Shown: positions 14,380 through 22,703 of the stretch, piece after piece
How the letters are laid out: each line of letters opens with the position of its first letter
Numbering within the stretch: the stretch's first letter is position 1
Virus record (IMG/VR): IMGVR_UViG_3300020347_000003
Span: 1-64,000 of that record
Origin: a virus
Reading direction: 5' to 3' (one strand)
Length of the DNA: 64,000 bases
Notes under the pieces: model-generated
The model's input: the letters and a program-made list of their open reading frames with translations, nothing else
The model's database searches: none
What the model was told of the DNA's origin: nothing
Program-made: the position numbers and the translations under genes

Positions 14380-16127
14380 TCGTTGTCTCCAAAAAGGTCT
14401 TCGGCATTTTGTATTGTCTCATTATATGTATTAGCAAATAGGTAATAATCTTGCTGAACCTGACTTATCGTCGGTGCGAATAGATCCTCAAATGCACCAT
14501 TTGCTTGTGGTGTTTCGTCAATGACATTTTCAAAAATGCCACGGCCGGGATCTGTCGACCAGTAGTGACGCTGTTTAAATGTAACTTGTTGAGTTTCAAT
14601 GGGAACATCGACACCATCACCAGTATTCATTTCGAAAACATAATCGTATTCTTCCACCGAGGTTCGATTGTTTCTCTCGTCGTCGGGAGCAACCCATTCT
14701 TTTAATATTGTAGTGTCACCATTGGCTGTGTTACTATAGAATGCATTTGCTTCTTCAAAGGTGACATTGGCAGTCGTGAGTGCAGAAGATTCGAATACAG
14801 AATTTGCATATGTCTGAAATATGTACTTTTCTTCAGGCCAGATTTTTGTAGCATTTTTCGTAAATCTGACTCTATTCGGTGGTGTAACGGTGATATCTAC
14901 ATACTGAGTTGGAGAGCTCACCATGGTGATAGAATTCACATCAGCATTGGCACTCGGCGCATCGATATCTCGTACAATCCACCTTAGCGGTATATCCGTA
15001 CCAAGGTTTGGATCTGGGTTATCCATTATCATTTCAAAAGTGTCACCGATAGCATAATTCTTACCACCATCTGTTATGTCAATTCTTGAGCCATACCACT
15101 CATAGTTTAGGCCATTATCATGCGCTGCTCCATTGTCAGATAAGACTCGGAAAACATATGCAGAACCGTTAAAATCCTTACCAGTCACAAGAGCATTTGT
15201 ATCAGGATCTCTTCGTGGGCCATCGGATTGAACGAAGGTAAATGTTGGTGTGTTTGGTGCAGCAATCCAATCTGACTTTGGAGTCGCATTGAAGTACCGA
15301 TTGTAATCAGATCCAGTTGCCGGATTGGGAAACTCACCATCCGTAGCCTCAGCTCTTAATGCGGCTGGATGATCATTGGGTAAAAATTCAAGTCCAGTAT
15401 TAGACGAAGAATTGTATTGAAGTGGGTATGGGTTCAATACCTCTACTCGTGAAATTGCTCCAGTTGGTATATTGTACGGGTTGCCACTAGAGTAATTGGC
15501 AGTATTAGCTTGAGGTGGTATGAAATAGGGTACTGTGTTCGCTACAGTAGTGGAATATGATGCATTAATTTCATTATTGGCCACACCATATGCACCATAA
15601 ACTACAATTTGTTCTGGTAGAACACCAGCATTATATTTAGTCCAAAAGTTCACTGTCGGAGAAACAAAGAAAGCCAAATCAAATGGCTGAGTCCAATTTG
15701 CCCATTCGACATTTTCCCAGCGTATCTTGTGATCGTAGACTGTAATCGTACCATAGAGACCGGCAACACCTGAGAAGGTATTAGCGACTCCATTGACAAA
15801 ATCGGTATTATTGAAATCATCCCAATATGCTACGAGATCGTGTGTCGATGTTGCATAACCACCACCAGCGTTTGGGCTTACATCGATTCCGATTGTTTGA
15901 TTGGGGTTTGGTGGCTCACCAGTCGTCACATCAAATGTGAATGGTTCGACTGGATCACCACCAGTGTTGGCTAGTAACAGGTTGCCTTCAAAGGTTAGCT
16001 CATATTCAAATGGCTCATTGCCATACACAGCAGGAAATTCATTGTGAGGTTCGTGTGGGAACGTATCTCTCTCAATGTACTTATCGTTTGTGTAAGTAAG
16101 TTCATAATCTATAACTGTGTTCGCCAT
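14376..16127 (-). CDS. Large virion-associated protein, probable baseplate or fibre (583 aa)
   Basis: Long, Asn/Thr/Gly-rich, beta-dominated protein without Cys, consistent with an extracellular structural protein. Near the N-terminus it carries TYTNDKYIERDTFPHEP; later segments such as DRNGAAHDNGLNYEW-type loops and repeated VTF/ITV strands suggest beta-sandwich modules. It is coupled to the PAAR gene, so a baseplate or short-fibre part is likely. No specific family recognised. Confidence 0.65.
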   Translation of the reverse strand: MANTVIDYELTYTNDKYIERDTFPHEPHNEFPAVYGNEPFEYELTFEGNLLLANTGGDPVEPFTFDVTTGEPPNPNQTIGIDVSPNAGGGYATSTHDLVAYWDDFNNTDFVNGVANTFSGVAGLYGTITVYDHKIRWENVEWANWTQPFDLAFFVSPTVNFWTKYNAGVLPEQIVVYGAYGVANNEINASYSTTVANTVPYFIPPQANTANYSSGNPYNIPTGAISRVEVLNPYPLQYNSSSNTGLEFLPNDHPAALRAEATDGEFPNPATGSDYNRYFNATPKSDWIAAPNTPTFTFVQSDGPRRDPDTNALVTGKDFNGSAYVFRVLSDNGAAHDNGLNYEWYGSRIDITDGGKNYAIGDTFEMIMDNPDPNLGTDIPLRWIVRDIDAPSANADVNSITMVSSPTQYVDITVTPPNRVRFTKNATKIWPEEKYIFQTYANSVFESSALTTANVTFEEANAFYSNTANGDTTILKEWVAPDDERNNRTSVEEYDYVFEMNTGDGVDVPIETQQVTFKQRHYWSTDPGRGIFENVIDETPQANGAFEDLFAPTISQVQQDYYLFANTYNETIQNAEDLFGDNE

Positions 16128-16139
16128 TTTTTATCACGC

Positions 16140-16892
16140 CTATGCTGCCCTTAGGTAGCTACTACAACTCTCCTTTGCTAGTATATATTCTTTGACCAAG
16201 CCTGATCGGACGATATCGTCGGTACCAAAATTGATAATATCGAATGATTCAATCTTATCAAGGACCTTAAGAAAATCAGGCAATCCTGTTACGTCGTGTT
16301 TGTGTCTTGTTCCTGCCAAATCATCTTGGAAGGTGTCTCCGCAGAAAATAATCTTAGACGACTCACCAACACGAGTAATAATACTGTCGAGTTCATGGTA
16401 TGTCATCGATTGGCATTCGTCTACGATAATGATAGAATTATCAAATGTCAGTCCCCTTACGAACGACGAAGTCATAAATTCTACCATGTTTTTTGTTTTG
16501 AGTATTTCCCAAGCATCTCCTCTTTGAAATAGGTCGTTGGTAATATCGGCATAGGGTACCGTGAACACGGCCTCTTTTTGAGCCTTAGAACCGGGCATGA
16601 AACCCTGTTCTCGTGTTTGTACTGCGGATCGTATTACAATAAGTTTTTCATATTCAGATCGGGTGAGAACATCGGTAAGCCCTAGGTACATTGCGCACAT
16701 TGTCTTCCCTGTTCCAGCAGTCCCAATTGCTGCTATGTTATTATCATTATCGTAACTGTCAAACATATCCTCCTGTGTGTCTGTAATTGGCTCTATCTTT
16801 CGCATTGAGAACTTATTGTTCACAACATCATTGACATTTCTGTCCTGCCTTCGTTTTTCTTTGCGGGACATACGCCGACTTGCTTTGGCCAT
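16140..16892 (-). CDS. phoH: PhoH-like ATPase (250 aa)
   Basis: P-loop AAIGTAGTGKTMCAMYLGL (about residues 54-72), then IVDECQSMTYHELDSIITR (Walker B) and a conserved IIFCGDTFQDDLAGTRHK sensor segment: the PhoH core (superfamily 1 helicase-like ATPase). PhoH is a hallmark of marine phages; its role there is debated (phosphate stress, RNA turnover). Basic N-terminus (RRMSRKEKRRQDR). 12 nt after the large virion gene start. Confidence 0.93.
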   Translation of the reverse strand: MAKASRRMSRKEKRRQDRNVNDVVNNKFSMRKIEPITDTQEDMFDSYDNDNNIAAIGTAGTGKTMCAMYLGLTDVLTRSEYEKLIVIRSAVQTREQGFMPGSKAQKEAVFTVPYADITNDLFQRGDAWEILKTKNMVEFMTSSFVRGLTFDNSIIIVDECQSMTYHELDSIITRVGESSKIIFCGDTFQDDLAGTRHKHDVTGLPDFLKVLDKIESFDIINFGTDDIVRSGLVKEYILAKESCSSYLRAA

Positions 16893-16915
16893 GGAACCTC
16901 CTTCGAAAACTTCTC

Positions 16916-17167
16916 TTAGAAGTCATTGATTGTGTTTTTAGTATGACGAGAGCCAGGATGATGGCTCTTTATGTTTTTTAACACATCACGAAAACTATCT
17001 GAAGGCTTTTTAAGCCCCAGACGGACCGGGTCACCGATTCCCGGCGCGGAAGTAATAATAGGTTCGAGGTGGGGGTGTTCTTCTAGGAAGACTAACTTAT
17101 CAGAATAAGACATGAGCTTATCAAAAGTTTCTTGTGTTTCTTTATCTCTAAAAGAATAGGTAGGCAT
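16916..17167 (-). CDS. Small conserved T4-like phage protein (83 aa)
   Basis: Starts MPTYSFRDKETQETFDKLMS and has FLEEHPHLEPIITSAPGIGD, a pattern familiar from marine T4-like phages where the gene often neighbours virion genes. The N-terminus recalls FmdB-type proteins but the zinc Cys are missing. It is the first gene downstream of a late box. Role unknown. Confidence 0.7.
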   Translation of the reverse strand: MPTYSFRDKETQETFDKLMSYSDKLVFLEEHPHLEPIITSAPGIGDPVRLGLKKPSDSFRDVLKNIKSHHPGSRHTKNTINDF

Positions 17168-17187
17168 TGTTTCTCCACGTATGATTT

Positions 17188-17195
17188 TATTTATA
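17188..17195 (-). promoter_or_regulatory. T4-type late promoter box TATAAATA
   Basis: Exact TATAAATA on the minus strand, 21 nt upstream of the ATG at 17165-17167, overlapping the last codons of the nucleotidase gene. Would drive the 83-aa gene, phoH, the 583-aa virion gene and PAAR. Confidence 0.75.
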
Positions 17196-17775
17196 CAAAG
17201 TTGTGGTACAAGTCAGCCCAATTTTCTACCATAGGGATGTCTTCGTTCTTATAGTTCTTGTTTTGTTCATGTTTCATTATTATGGATCGCAGACCTAGGG
17301 CAGAACCAACCTCAGCATTTGCAATCTTATCTTCAACCCATATGCAGCCAGAATCTTTATATTCGGCCAAAGCCTCGTCCTTATCAGCACCGCAATCAAG
17401 GATTACATACCGTTCAAAGACAGATGGCCCAAATAATTCGCATAGGTTTTTGATTCTGAGATGTTGTGCGTATTCGTCGTTAGTCTGACTGGTTATCGCA
17501 TGAAAGACAAAACCTTTATCAGAGTGTAGTTTCTTGACGTATTTGATAGCATCTCGTAGGGGTGGGAGTCTACGAACCGTAGCACTCTCGTTGAACATTC
17601 GAATGAGTCGTTTCATTTCGAATTTATCGATGTCATAAGCATCAGCCATATCGTATATGCCCTCATGCTTCTTTTCGTAATGATGACGCTTCATCCACTG
17701 ATCAAATGCATATTCCCAATCAAGTAGAACACCATCACAATCAACTAGAATGACCTTATCAGCTAGACTGGTCAT
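17191..17775 (-). CDS. HAD-family 5'(3')-deoxyribonucleotidase-like protein (194 aa)
   Basis: Motif I is VILVDCDGVLLDW (nucleophile D12 and D14), followed by a cap region and a later acidic motif (CIWVEDKIANAEVGSALG). This fits HAD phosphatases of the NT5C/nucleotidase type that hydrolyse dNMPs. The frame opens at 17793, but the promoter at 17806-17834 leaves little leader for that; ATG at 17773-17775 has GAGGAAAA before it. Confidence 0.8.
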   Translation of the reverse strand: MTSLADKVILVDCDGVLLDWEYAFDQWMKRHHYEKKHEGIYDMADAYDIDKFEMKRLIRMFNESATVRRLPPLRDAIKYVKKLHSDKGFVFHAITSQTNDEYAQHLRIKNLCELFGPSVFERYVILDCGADKDEALAEYKDSGCIWVEDKIANAEVGSALGLRSIIMKHEQNKNYKNEDIPMVENWADLYHNFV

Positions 17776-17805
17776 ATTTTCCTCACAGATCAATTCAACC
17801 CGATA

Positions 17806-17834
17806 ATTATAACACGGGCAAAGTGCTTTGTCAA
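17806..17834 (-). promoter_or_regulatory. sigma70 promoter (TTGACA-17-TATAAT, perfect)
   Basis: -35 at 17829-17834, -10 at 17806-17811, spacer 17 bp. Drives the nucleotidase gene. Confidence 0.92.
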
Positions 17835-17837
17835 CAC

Positions 17838-18002
17838 TTATTTGTCATTAAATTCTTTAAAACCAACTTTATCGTCTCTACGACGACGCCGATCTTTTTT
17901 CTTTGACTGATTCTTACGCTTTTCTTCGAATCGGCTCTCATTCTTTGAACCCCAGTCGTCATCATAAGGATCTTTACGATAATTCTTAAATCGCTTAGCC
18001 AT
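17838..18002 (-). CDS. Very basic small protein (54 aa)
   Basis: MAKRFKNYRKDPYDDDWGSK then a Lys/Arg block (KKKDRRRRR). Found by translation; its stop abuts the promoter at 17806-17834. Similar short basic proteins sit near rnh in marine T4-like phages. Probably binds nucleic acid. Confidence 0.6.
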   Translation of the reverse strand: MAKRFKNYRKDPYDDDWGSKNESRFEEKRKNQSKKKDRRRRRDDKVGFKEFNDK

Positions 18003-18006
18003 GGTG

Positions 18007-18444
18007 TTATCCTATCTTGCTCCTGTAAATATCAGGAAAGGCCTCTACTAGAGTCTTTTCCGTTAATCCCTTAATGGGTTTTTGTGAAATCACATGATTG
18101 GCCAAAAGGTCTGCATCATTGTTATCAATATCTTCCAGAAGACTAATAAACAAACCTTCACGCTTGATCTGGTTTAGGTTATCATAACCACCACCTTTCA
18201 CAAAAATTCTGAGTCGACGGGTCTCCTTATAGAGCATACCCTCAGTGCCCACATGTGCATTCTTTTTCCAAGGTGGTGCTGTACTTGGTAAAAGAAACGA
18301 CACACTCTCTTTATCGTAAGTAAGACGAAGAATGGATCGCAGAGGACCTGTGTCGTTCTTGCGCAACCATTCTATCTTTTCATCTTTCTTTTTGAATTCA
18401 GAGACCTTGTCAAGTATCTCTGAAATCGACAATCTTATAGCCAT
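18007..18444 (-). CDS. Conserved T4-like phage protein of unknown function (145 aa)
   Basis: Starts MAIRLSISEILDKVSEFKKK; contains EWLRKNDTGPLRSILRLTYD and TEGMLYKETRRLRIFVKGGG. This arrangement is typical of an uncharacterised protein carried by many marine T4-like phages. It follows rnh with a 1-nt gap, so it may assist replication or late transcription. Confidence 0.65.
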   Translation of the reverse strand: MAIRLSISEILDKVSEFKKKDEKIEWLRKNDTGPLRSILRLTYDKESVSFLLPSTAPPWKKNAHVGTEGMLYKETRRLRIFVKGGGYDNLNQIKREGLFISLLEDIDNNDADLLANHVISQKPIKGLTEKTLVEAFPDIYRSKIG

Positions 18445-18445
18445 C

Positions 18446-19303
18446 TTAAAAATCCTGTATATCAGTAAGTAGATTTTTCAATTTCTTTTTCATAAAGTAA
18501 TTGAACAAATGCTCTCGACCAACTTCTTTTTCCTCATCATAAGCAACAAGAATCTGATCTTTGTACTCTTGCGGAATTTGACTGAGATCGATCATCATAC
18601 GATTACGTTCGTAGTTTCTCAATACATCCTCAGGCATATTCTCGCGAGACGAATATTCGTGCAACTTCTTTTTGGTCATTGGTCTTTGTCTTTCACCAAC
18701 AGCCAAACAATTGTCTGCACTTAATACATTTGGAACACCATCACCGGCATCGCCTTTAAGTAAGTGTTCACTAAGGTATTTATCAGGATTATCATTTCTT
18801 ATCCATCGTTTTCGAACCGGATCGTATTGGTCAACGTTGCCATAACCTTGTAATTGAATGTAATCCTTATCACCCGATAGTACCAAGTATTTTTCGGAAC
18901 CAGTATTCAGCACGGTGCCTTCCTTGTGAATGATTGTACCGATGATATCATCAGCCTCACATCGTTCGATGTCAATCACCTTATAGGGAAAGAACTCTCG
19001 TAGTTCGTCTTTGATTTTGTGCAGACACTCAAACAGCGCATTCCAATCAAGGTCAGAAGTGTCTCGATTCTTTTTACGATTTGCCTTGTAATAAGGATAA
19101 TAATCTCGACGCCAGACATTCTTGTTATCTGCGCATATGATGATCTCACCATACTCTGCCGTGAACTTCTTTCGATTCATCCGCAGAGAGTTGAGAAACA
19201 TATGCCGAATTAGATTTTCATCTAGGTCGACGTTGGTGTGGTTACCGATACTAGCGAATAAAGATGCCAGCATCACCTGGTTGTAGTCTACAAGTATTGC
19301 CAT
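18446..19303 (-). CDS. rnh: RNase H / 5'-3' exonuclease (FEN-like, 285 aa)
   Basis: T4 RNase H/FEN family: MAILVDYNQVMLASLF (first acidic residue), IICADNKNVWRRDYYPYYK, ERCEADDIIGTI (EADD acid cluster), VLSGDKDYIQLQGYGNVDQY (D-x-D) and DAGDGVPNVLSADNC (helix-2-turn). It removes RNA primers and flaps during lagging-strand synthesis with gp32. A promoter at 19335-19363 reads into it. Length fits (T4 Rnh 305 aa). Confidence 0.92.
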   Translation of the reverse strand: MAILVDYNQVMLASLFASIGNHTNVDLDENLIRHMFLNSLRMNRKKFTAEYGEIIICADNKNVWRRDYYPYYKANRKKNRDTSDLDWNALFECLHKIKDELREFFPYKVIDIERCEADDIIGTIIHKEGTVLNTGSEKYLVLSGDKDYIQLQGYGNVDQYDPVRKRWIRNDNPDKYLSEHLLKGDAGDGVPNVLSADNCLAVGERQRPMTKKKLHEYSSRENMPEDVLRNYERNRMMIDLSQIPQEYKDQILVAYDEEKEVGREHLFNYFMKKKLKNLLTDIQDF

Positions 19304-19334
19304 AATTAATTACCATTATTTAATCTGAACCACC

Positions 19335-19363
19335 ATTTTAATCTATTTCGTCGTCAAAGTCAA
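19335..19363 (-). promoter_or_regulatory. sigma70 promoter (TTGACT-17-TAAAAT), overlapping a gene end
   Basis: -35 TTGACT at 19358-19363, -10 TAAAAT at 19335-19340, spacer 17. It overlaps the last codons of 19338-19688 and reads into rnh. Confidence 0.6.
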
Positions 19364-19688
19364 CCATTTTTTCGTCTATTTCTTCAATGGTGATATGTTC
19401 TATCGCGAAAGTCTGCAATGGGTGTTCAATACCACTGGTCTGCAAGTGTAACGATCTAATTGACTCTAATATCAAAACCATCGATGGATAATAAGAATCC
19501 ATATCCTTTTCGAAATCACACCCAGCCCGGCCGAGTTCATTGATCACATGCTGCCAAAGAATGTCTGCAACATCGGATGCATAACTTTCCTTATACATCC
19601 GAAGGTGCTCTTGTACCTCTTCCATTGACTGGGGTGGAGTATCGATTTTGATGTTCGGAAACTCAATTATATTGTTGTCATTAGACAT
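19338..19688 (-). CDS. Hypothetical T4-like phage protein (116 aa)
   Basis: Starts MSNDNNIIEFPNIKID, then PPQSMEEVQEHLRMYKESYA and a helical body, ending in an acidic tail (EKMVDFDDEID). Similar proteins lie near rnh in marine T4-like phages. ATG at 19686-19688 chosen, overlapping the end of the glycosyltransferase gene by 8 nt. Function unknown. Confidence 0.6.
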   Translation of the reverse strand: MSNDNNIIEFPNIKIDTPPQSMEEVQEHLRMYKESYASDVADILWQHVINELGRAGCDFEKDMDSYYPSMVLILESIRSLHLQTSGIEHPLQTFAIEHITIEEIDEKMVDFDDEID

Positions 19689-20649
19689 TCGATTCATACT
19701 CAGCGATTACGTTTGCCAGTGTTGCATCCCAGATGGTCTTGAATGAGCCGATACTGTTACGAGCAAGATTGAACCTATCTGAATAGGTAAACTTAGTAAA
19801 GTATTGATCATCGGCATTGATTACCTGAACCAATTGCTTTGCCACTGAGAAAGCATAATTAGCATGTTCATTGTTATTTTCTCTGAAGTCATACGTAATC
19901 GTAGCGTTTGCACAGGTCTCAGGCAATGCACCAAAATTTGGGTGAATGCAAATTACCTGGCTCTTGATAGCCTCAATGAGAGCGATGCACGACGTTTCCT
20001 TCCAAATATTGGGGTATAAGAAAACATGAGCCTTATCAAGTGCCTCGAGCACTGTAGCGTTATCCACTGCACCGTGATAGGTCATCTGTGGGTGTGACTC
20101 AATCTTCTCAAACAGATCCTTATAAGGCTCGTCACGAGATTCCCAGCCGTAAATACCAAATGATGAATACACATCCAAATGTATATTACTGAACTCTTTG
20201 GCGAGTGCTTCGAACACAGGCACAAGAAGCTCAAGGCCTCGGTGAGGAGTCGTGTGATAAATGAATCTTACAGTTTCCAAATCCTTTTCTTTTGGCGAAT
20301 ACTCTTTCTCTACTGCATTGTGAATCACGATACAGCGTGAATAAGGAATGCCATAACGCAAGATATATTGGTCTCGTTGCCACGCTGATACGAAGACGAG
20401 TCGGTCAAATTTCTGCCAACCACCATCTACCAGTACTCGGTTTTCTGGGTCTTCTGCAAGATCATGACACCACAAGATATTAGGAACATCATCGTACATC
20501 TCGCGGGTTCGTGAAAGGTGAACAGCGACCTTACCCAACAAATCGGGGTTGGCATTATTGACAAGGCGTTGCCTCATCATTTCGGTACCACCATTTGAAT
20601 TTTTAGAAAGCTCGGTATTGATCACCTCACCTTTATAAACCACGCTCAT
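19681..20649 (-). CDS. Glycosyltransferase, GT4/GT-B-like (322 aa)
   Basis: Features of a GT-B enzyme: NSNGGTEMMRQRLV, ILWCHDLAEDPENR, FVSAWQRDQYILRYG, VIHNAVEKEY, FIYHTTPHRGLELLVPVF (donor-side loop), and AHVFLYPNIWKETSCIALIE with the conserved E-x7-E-like region. It would move a sugar from an NDP-sugar to DNA, protein or glycan; substrate unknown. Sits in the replication-gene tract. Confidence 0.8.
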   Translation of the reverse strand: MSVVYKGEVINTELSKNSNGGTEMMRQRLVNNANPDLLGKVAVHLSRTREMYDDVPNILWCHDLAEDPENRVLVDGGWQKFDRLVFVSAWQRDQYILRYGIPYSRCIVIHNAVEKEYSPKEKDLETVRFIYHTTPHRGLELLVPVFEALAKEFSNIHLDVYSSFGIYGWESRDEPYKDLFEKIESHPQMTYHGAVDNATVLEALDKAHVFLYPNIWKETSCIALIEAIKSQVICIHPNFGALPETCANATITYDFRENNNEHANYAFSVAKQLVQVINADDQYFTKFTYSDRFNLARNSIGSFKTIWDATLANVIAEYESNV

Positions 20650-20652
20650 ATT

Positions 20653-20907
20653 TTACTCCACAATTGTAATCGAATTTACATTTTCGACCCGAAAAGAACG
20701 CCAACCATTAGCCTCTAAATCCCAGGCAGCCACGACGGCTTCATTGACCGGCTTGGGTGAGAATTCACCATCCGATGTCACTGGGGTTTCAGGTATTTGG
20801 TCTGCGACTAGGGTACACTTCATTAATCGATTCTCACCATTTACTTTGGTGAAATCAACAATGCATACATTTTCCGACAGGGTTGTTTTCAATTTATCAT
20901 AAGTCAT
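20653..20907 (-). CDS. Small SH3-like protein, WYL_2/DUF2693-like (84 aa)
   Basis: Pattern LKTTLSENVCIVDFTKVNGE, RLMKCTLVADQIPET and AAWDLEANGWRSFRVENV matches the small Sm/SH3-like family (WYL_2, DUF2693) spread in T4-like phages. It overlaps the start of the dNMP-kinase-like gene by 4 nt. Role unknown, possibly nucleic-acid binding. Confidence 0.75.
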   Translation of the reverse strand: MTYDKLKTTLSENVCIVDFTKVNGENRLMKCTLVADQIPETPVTSDGEFSPKPVNEAVVAAWDLEANGWRSFRVENVNSITIVE

Positions 20908-21590
20908 AATGCTATTTTTTCTCCACGTATAGGATGATCAAATTGGACCTGCGCAAGCCTTTCTATGCATCTCAACCGATATTCAATACTGATTAACGAT
21001 TGGAAGAAATCATGTATCGTACCATTATTATGTATACGATATGTCAAAAGCTTTGCAGGCATATCTAACACGAAATCATTTTCGATTTCGGTTTCATAAT
21101 TGATGACAATTTCACTAGACTCACCAGCAAACTTACCATCAAAATATCTACGAGAATCACCTCTAAAATCACAGCCCTGGCGAGTCAATTGTACGATCGC
21201 CACATTCTCTGCACCTACCTTATCAATGATTGGCTCTAATTCTTCAACGAACCCTCCATCACTGATTACGTAGTTTTTATTCAAGTCTATTTCTTCGGCA
21301 ACCTGTTGACCAAAGTAGTCGTTGCCTTTATTTGGTTTAATAACGGATTCTGAGGTATAAATCATTGCAGTGCGACGAGAATGATTCTTAAGAGCCGGTT
21401 CTTTGGTTTCTTTTTTAGAACGATTATTGTAGCCGTCCATAAACCAAGATTCTTTCACACCAAAATACTTGATCGTCTCTCTGAACAATTGCTTTTTAAA
21501 GCTTAGGTGTTCGAAGTTAAATTGATTGCAGAAGAAGGCTGCAGCCTCGTCTTTACCAGTGCCGGGTGGTCCATTAAAGATCAGTATCAT
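20904..21590 (-). CDS. P-loop (deoxy)nucleoside monophosphate kinase-like protein (228 aa)
   Basis: N-terminal P-loop MILIFNGPPGTGKDEAAAFF, a mid segment with FGVKESWFMDGYNNRSKKET and a later VISDGGFVEELEPIIDKVGA, like phage dNMP kinases (T4 gp1 type) and related AAA-lid-free kinases. The frame opens at a TTG at 21617; ATG at 21588-21590 with GAGGAAAAC upstream is preferred. An internal promoter at 21677-21704 reads into it. Confidence 0.72.
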   Translation of the reverse strand: MILIFNGPPGTGKDEAAAFFCNQFNFEHLSFKKQLFRETIKYFGVKESWFMDGYNNRSKKETKEPALKNHSRRTAMIYTSESVIKPNKGNDYFGQQVAEEIDLNKNYVISDGGFVEELEPIIDKVGAENVAIVQLTRQGCDFRGDSRRYFDGKFAGESSEIVINYETEIENDFVLDMPAKLLTYRIHNNGTIHDFFQSLISIEYRLRCIERLAQVQFDHPIRGEKIAL

Positions 21591-22137
21591 TATGTTTGTT
21601 TTCCTCAAAAAATCCAAATTTTGCTATGTAATAGGCATCAATGATATCACTGATGGGGTTCCAATTCTTAGGGGACATTATATCAAGTCTAGCTCGAATG
21701 TCAACCCCTGTTTCAGCAATAAATGCATCATACATCATTTCTTTACTGGCGTTGCCCTTACCAGTAGCAAATTTCTTAATTACAGTAGGGGCAGGAACCT
21801 CAAATGGAATACCACACAACCATAATCGCTGTTTTAGATAACCACCATTCTCGGCTATATTAAATACACGCCCAACAGCGCCAAATGCGTATCCCTCAAT
21901 ATAAGCATGCGTAACGTCTCCGTAGAAGCAGATGTCAAGGGACCAGGCTGAGAGATTTTCGTATCGTTGTTGGTCACTGTGCCACTCGGGGTAGTCATAT
22001 CCAATGAATTCTTGTCCGTCGAGCTGTTTCTTTTTTCTGAAAAAATGGAATCTACAGTTTTCATATTTCCATTCAGCTCCGGTATGTACACAAATTGCAG
22101 GACTAGTTAAACTGTAGTCCACTCCAGCTATCACCAT
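21574..22137 (-). CDS. RuvC-like Holliday-junction resolvase (187 aa)
   Basis: RNase H-fold nuclease acids are in place: D7 in VIAGVDYSLTSP, E81 in AYIEGYAFGAVG, and D164/D167 in ISDIIDAYYIAKFG. The length fits RuvC. It would resolve branched DNA before packaging, replacing T4 endonuclease VII. The 3' third overlaps a promoter (21677-21704), and its last 17 nt overlap the next gene. Confidence 0.85.
   Translation of the reverse strand: MVIAGVDYSLTSPAICVHTGAEWKYENCRFHFFRKKKQLDGQEFIGYDYPEWHSDQQRYENLSAWSLDICFYGDVTHAYIEGYAFGAVGRVFNIAENGGYLKQRLWLCGIPFEVPAPTVIKKFATGKGNASKEMMYDAFIAETGVDIRARLDIMSPKNWNPISDIIDAYYIAKFGFFEENKHNDTDL
21677..21704 (-). promoter_or_regulatory. Intragenic sigma70 promoter (TTGACA-16-TATAAT)
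   Basis: -35 TTGACA at 21699-21704 and -10 TATAAT at 21677-21682 with a 16-bp spacer, inside the RuvC-like gene, about 87 nt upstream of the kinase-like start. Confidence 0.7.
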
Positions 22138-22177
22138 AACACTTCTCCATAATCAATAATCATATGGTGATATTTAT

Positions 22178-22702
22178 TCAATCTGCTCTATAGAAAATAT
22201 GCGAACCAATTCGCCCAGTAGAATGAAATGATTTTCTCCAAGATGGCTCCACATAGGTGGCATGATAATGTGTAGCCCCTTCGGTAATACCTCTAAACAA
22301 TTCCTGCTGCAACATTTGACTGGCAATCAGACGAGACTGGTACCAAGAATCCATGTCGGTGGGTGTGTCTTTCTTACCATCACAATACCAACTGAATTGA
22401 CACTTATTGCGAACAGGGACCTCTTTGCCTCGTTCTTCAAGATGCCATTTGCTCAATACGGCTTGGTGTACCACATCACATACGGTGTCAGGATACCGAG
22501 AACTTTCTACACGATTCATCACAACGTCTGACACAGCGTACATTCCAGCCAGATTCTCGCTTCTTGCTTCGTGGTAGATATTCATTGCAAGACAATATTC
22601 GGCTTCTGGAATCGCTGGAAAGATAATAAAGGGTTGTTCTCCTTCATTTGCCAGTGCAAACATGGCTGACACGCTGACTAATAGAGTGATCAAATATTTC
22701 AT
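22178..22702 (-). CDS. SleB-like cell-wall hydrolase (174 aa)
   Basis: Signal peptide (MKYLITLLVSVSAMFALANE). The body matches the Hydrolase_2/SleB family: CLAMNIYHEARSENLAGMYA (catalytic-type Glu), VSDVVMNRVESSRYPDTVCD, KCQFSWYCDGKKD and GATHYHATYVEPSW. These cut peptidoglycan. Secretion means it could act from the periplasm or in the virion; this phage also has a T4-type lysozyme at 42989. Confidence 0.87.
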   Translation of the reverse strand: MKYLITLLVSVSAMFALANEGEQPFIIFPAIPEAEYCLAMNIYHEARSENLAGMYAVSDVVMNRVESSRYPDTVCDVVHQAVLSKWHLEERGKEVPVRNKCQFSWYCDGKKDTPTDMDSWYQSRLIASQMLQQELFRGITEGATHYHATYVEPSWRKSFHSTGRIGSHIFYRAD

Positions 22703-22703
22703 A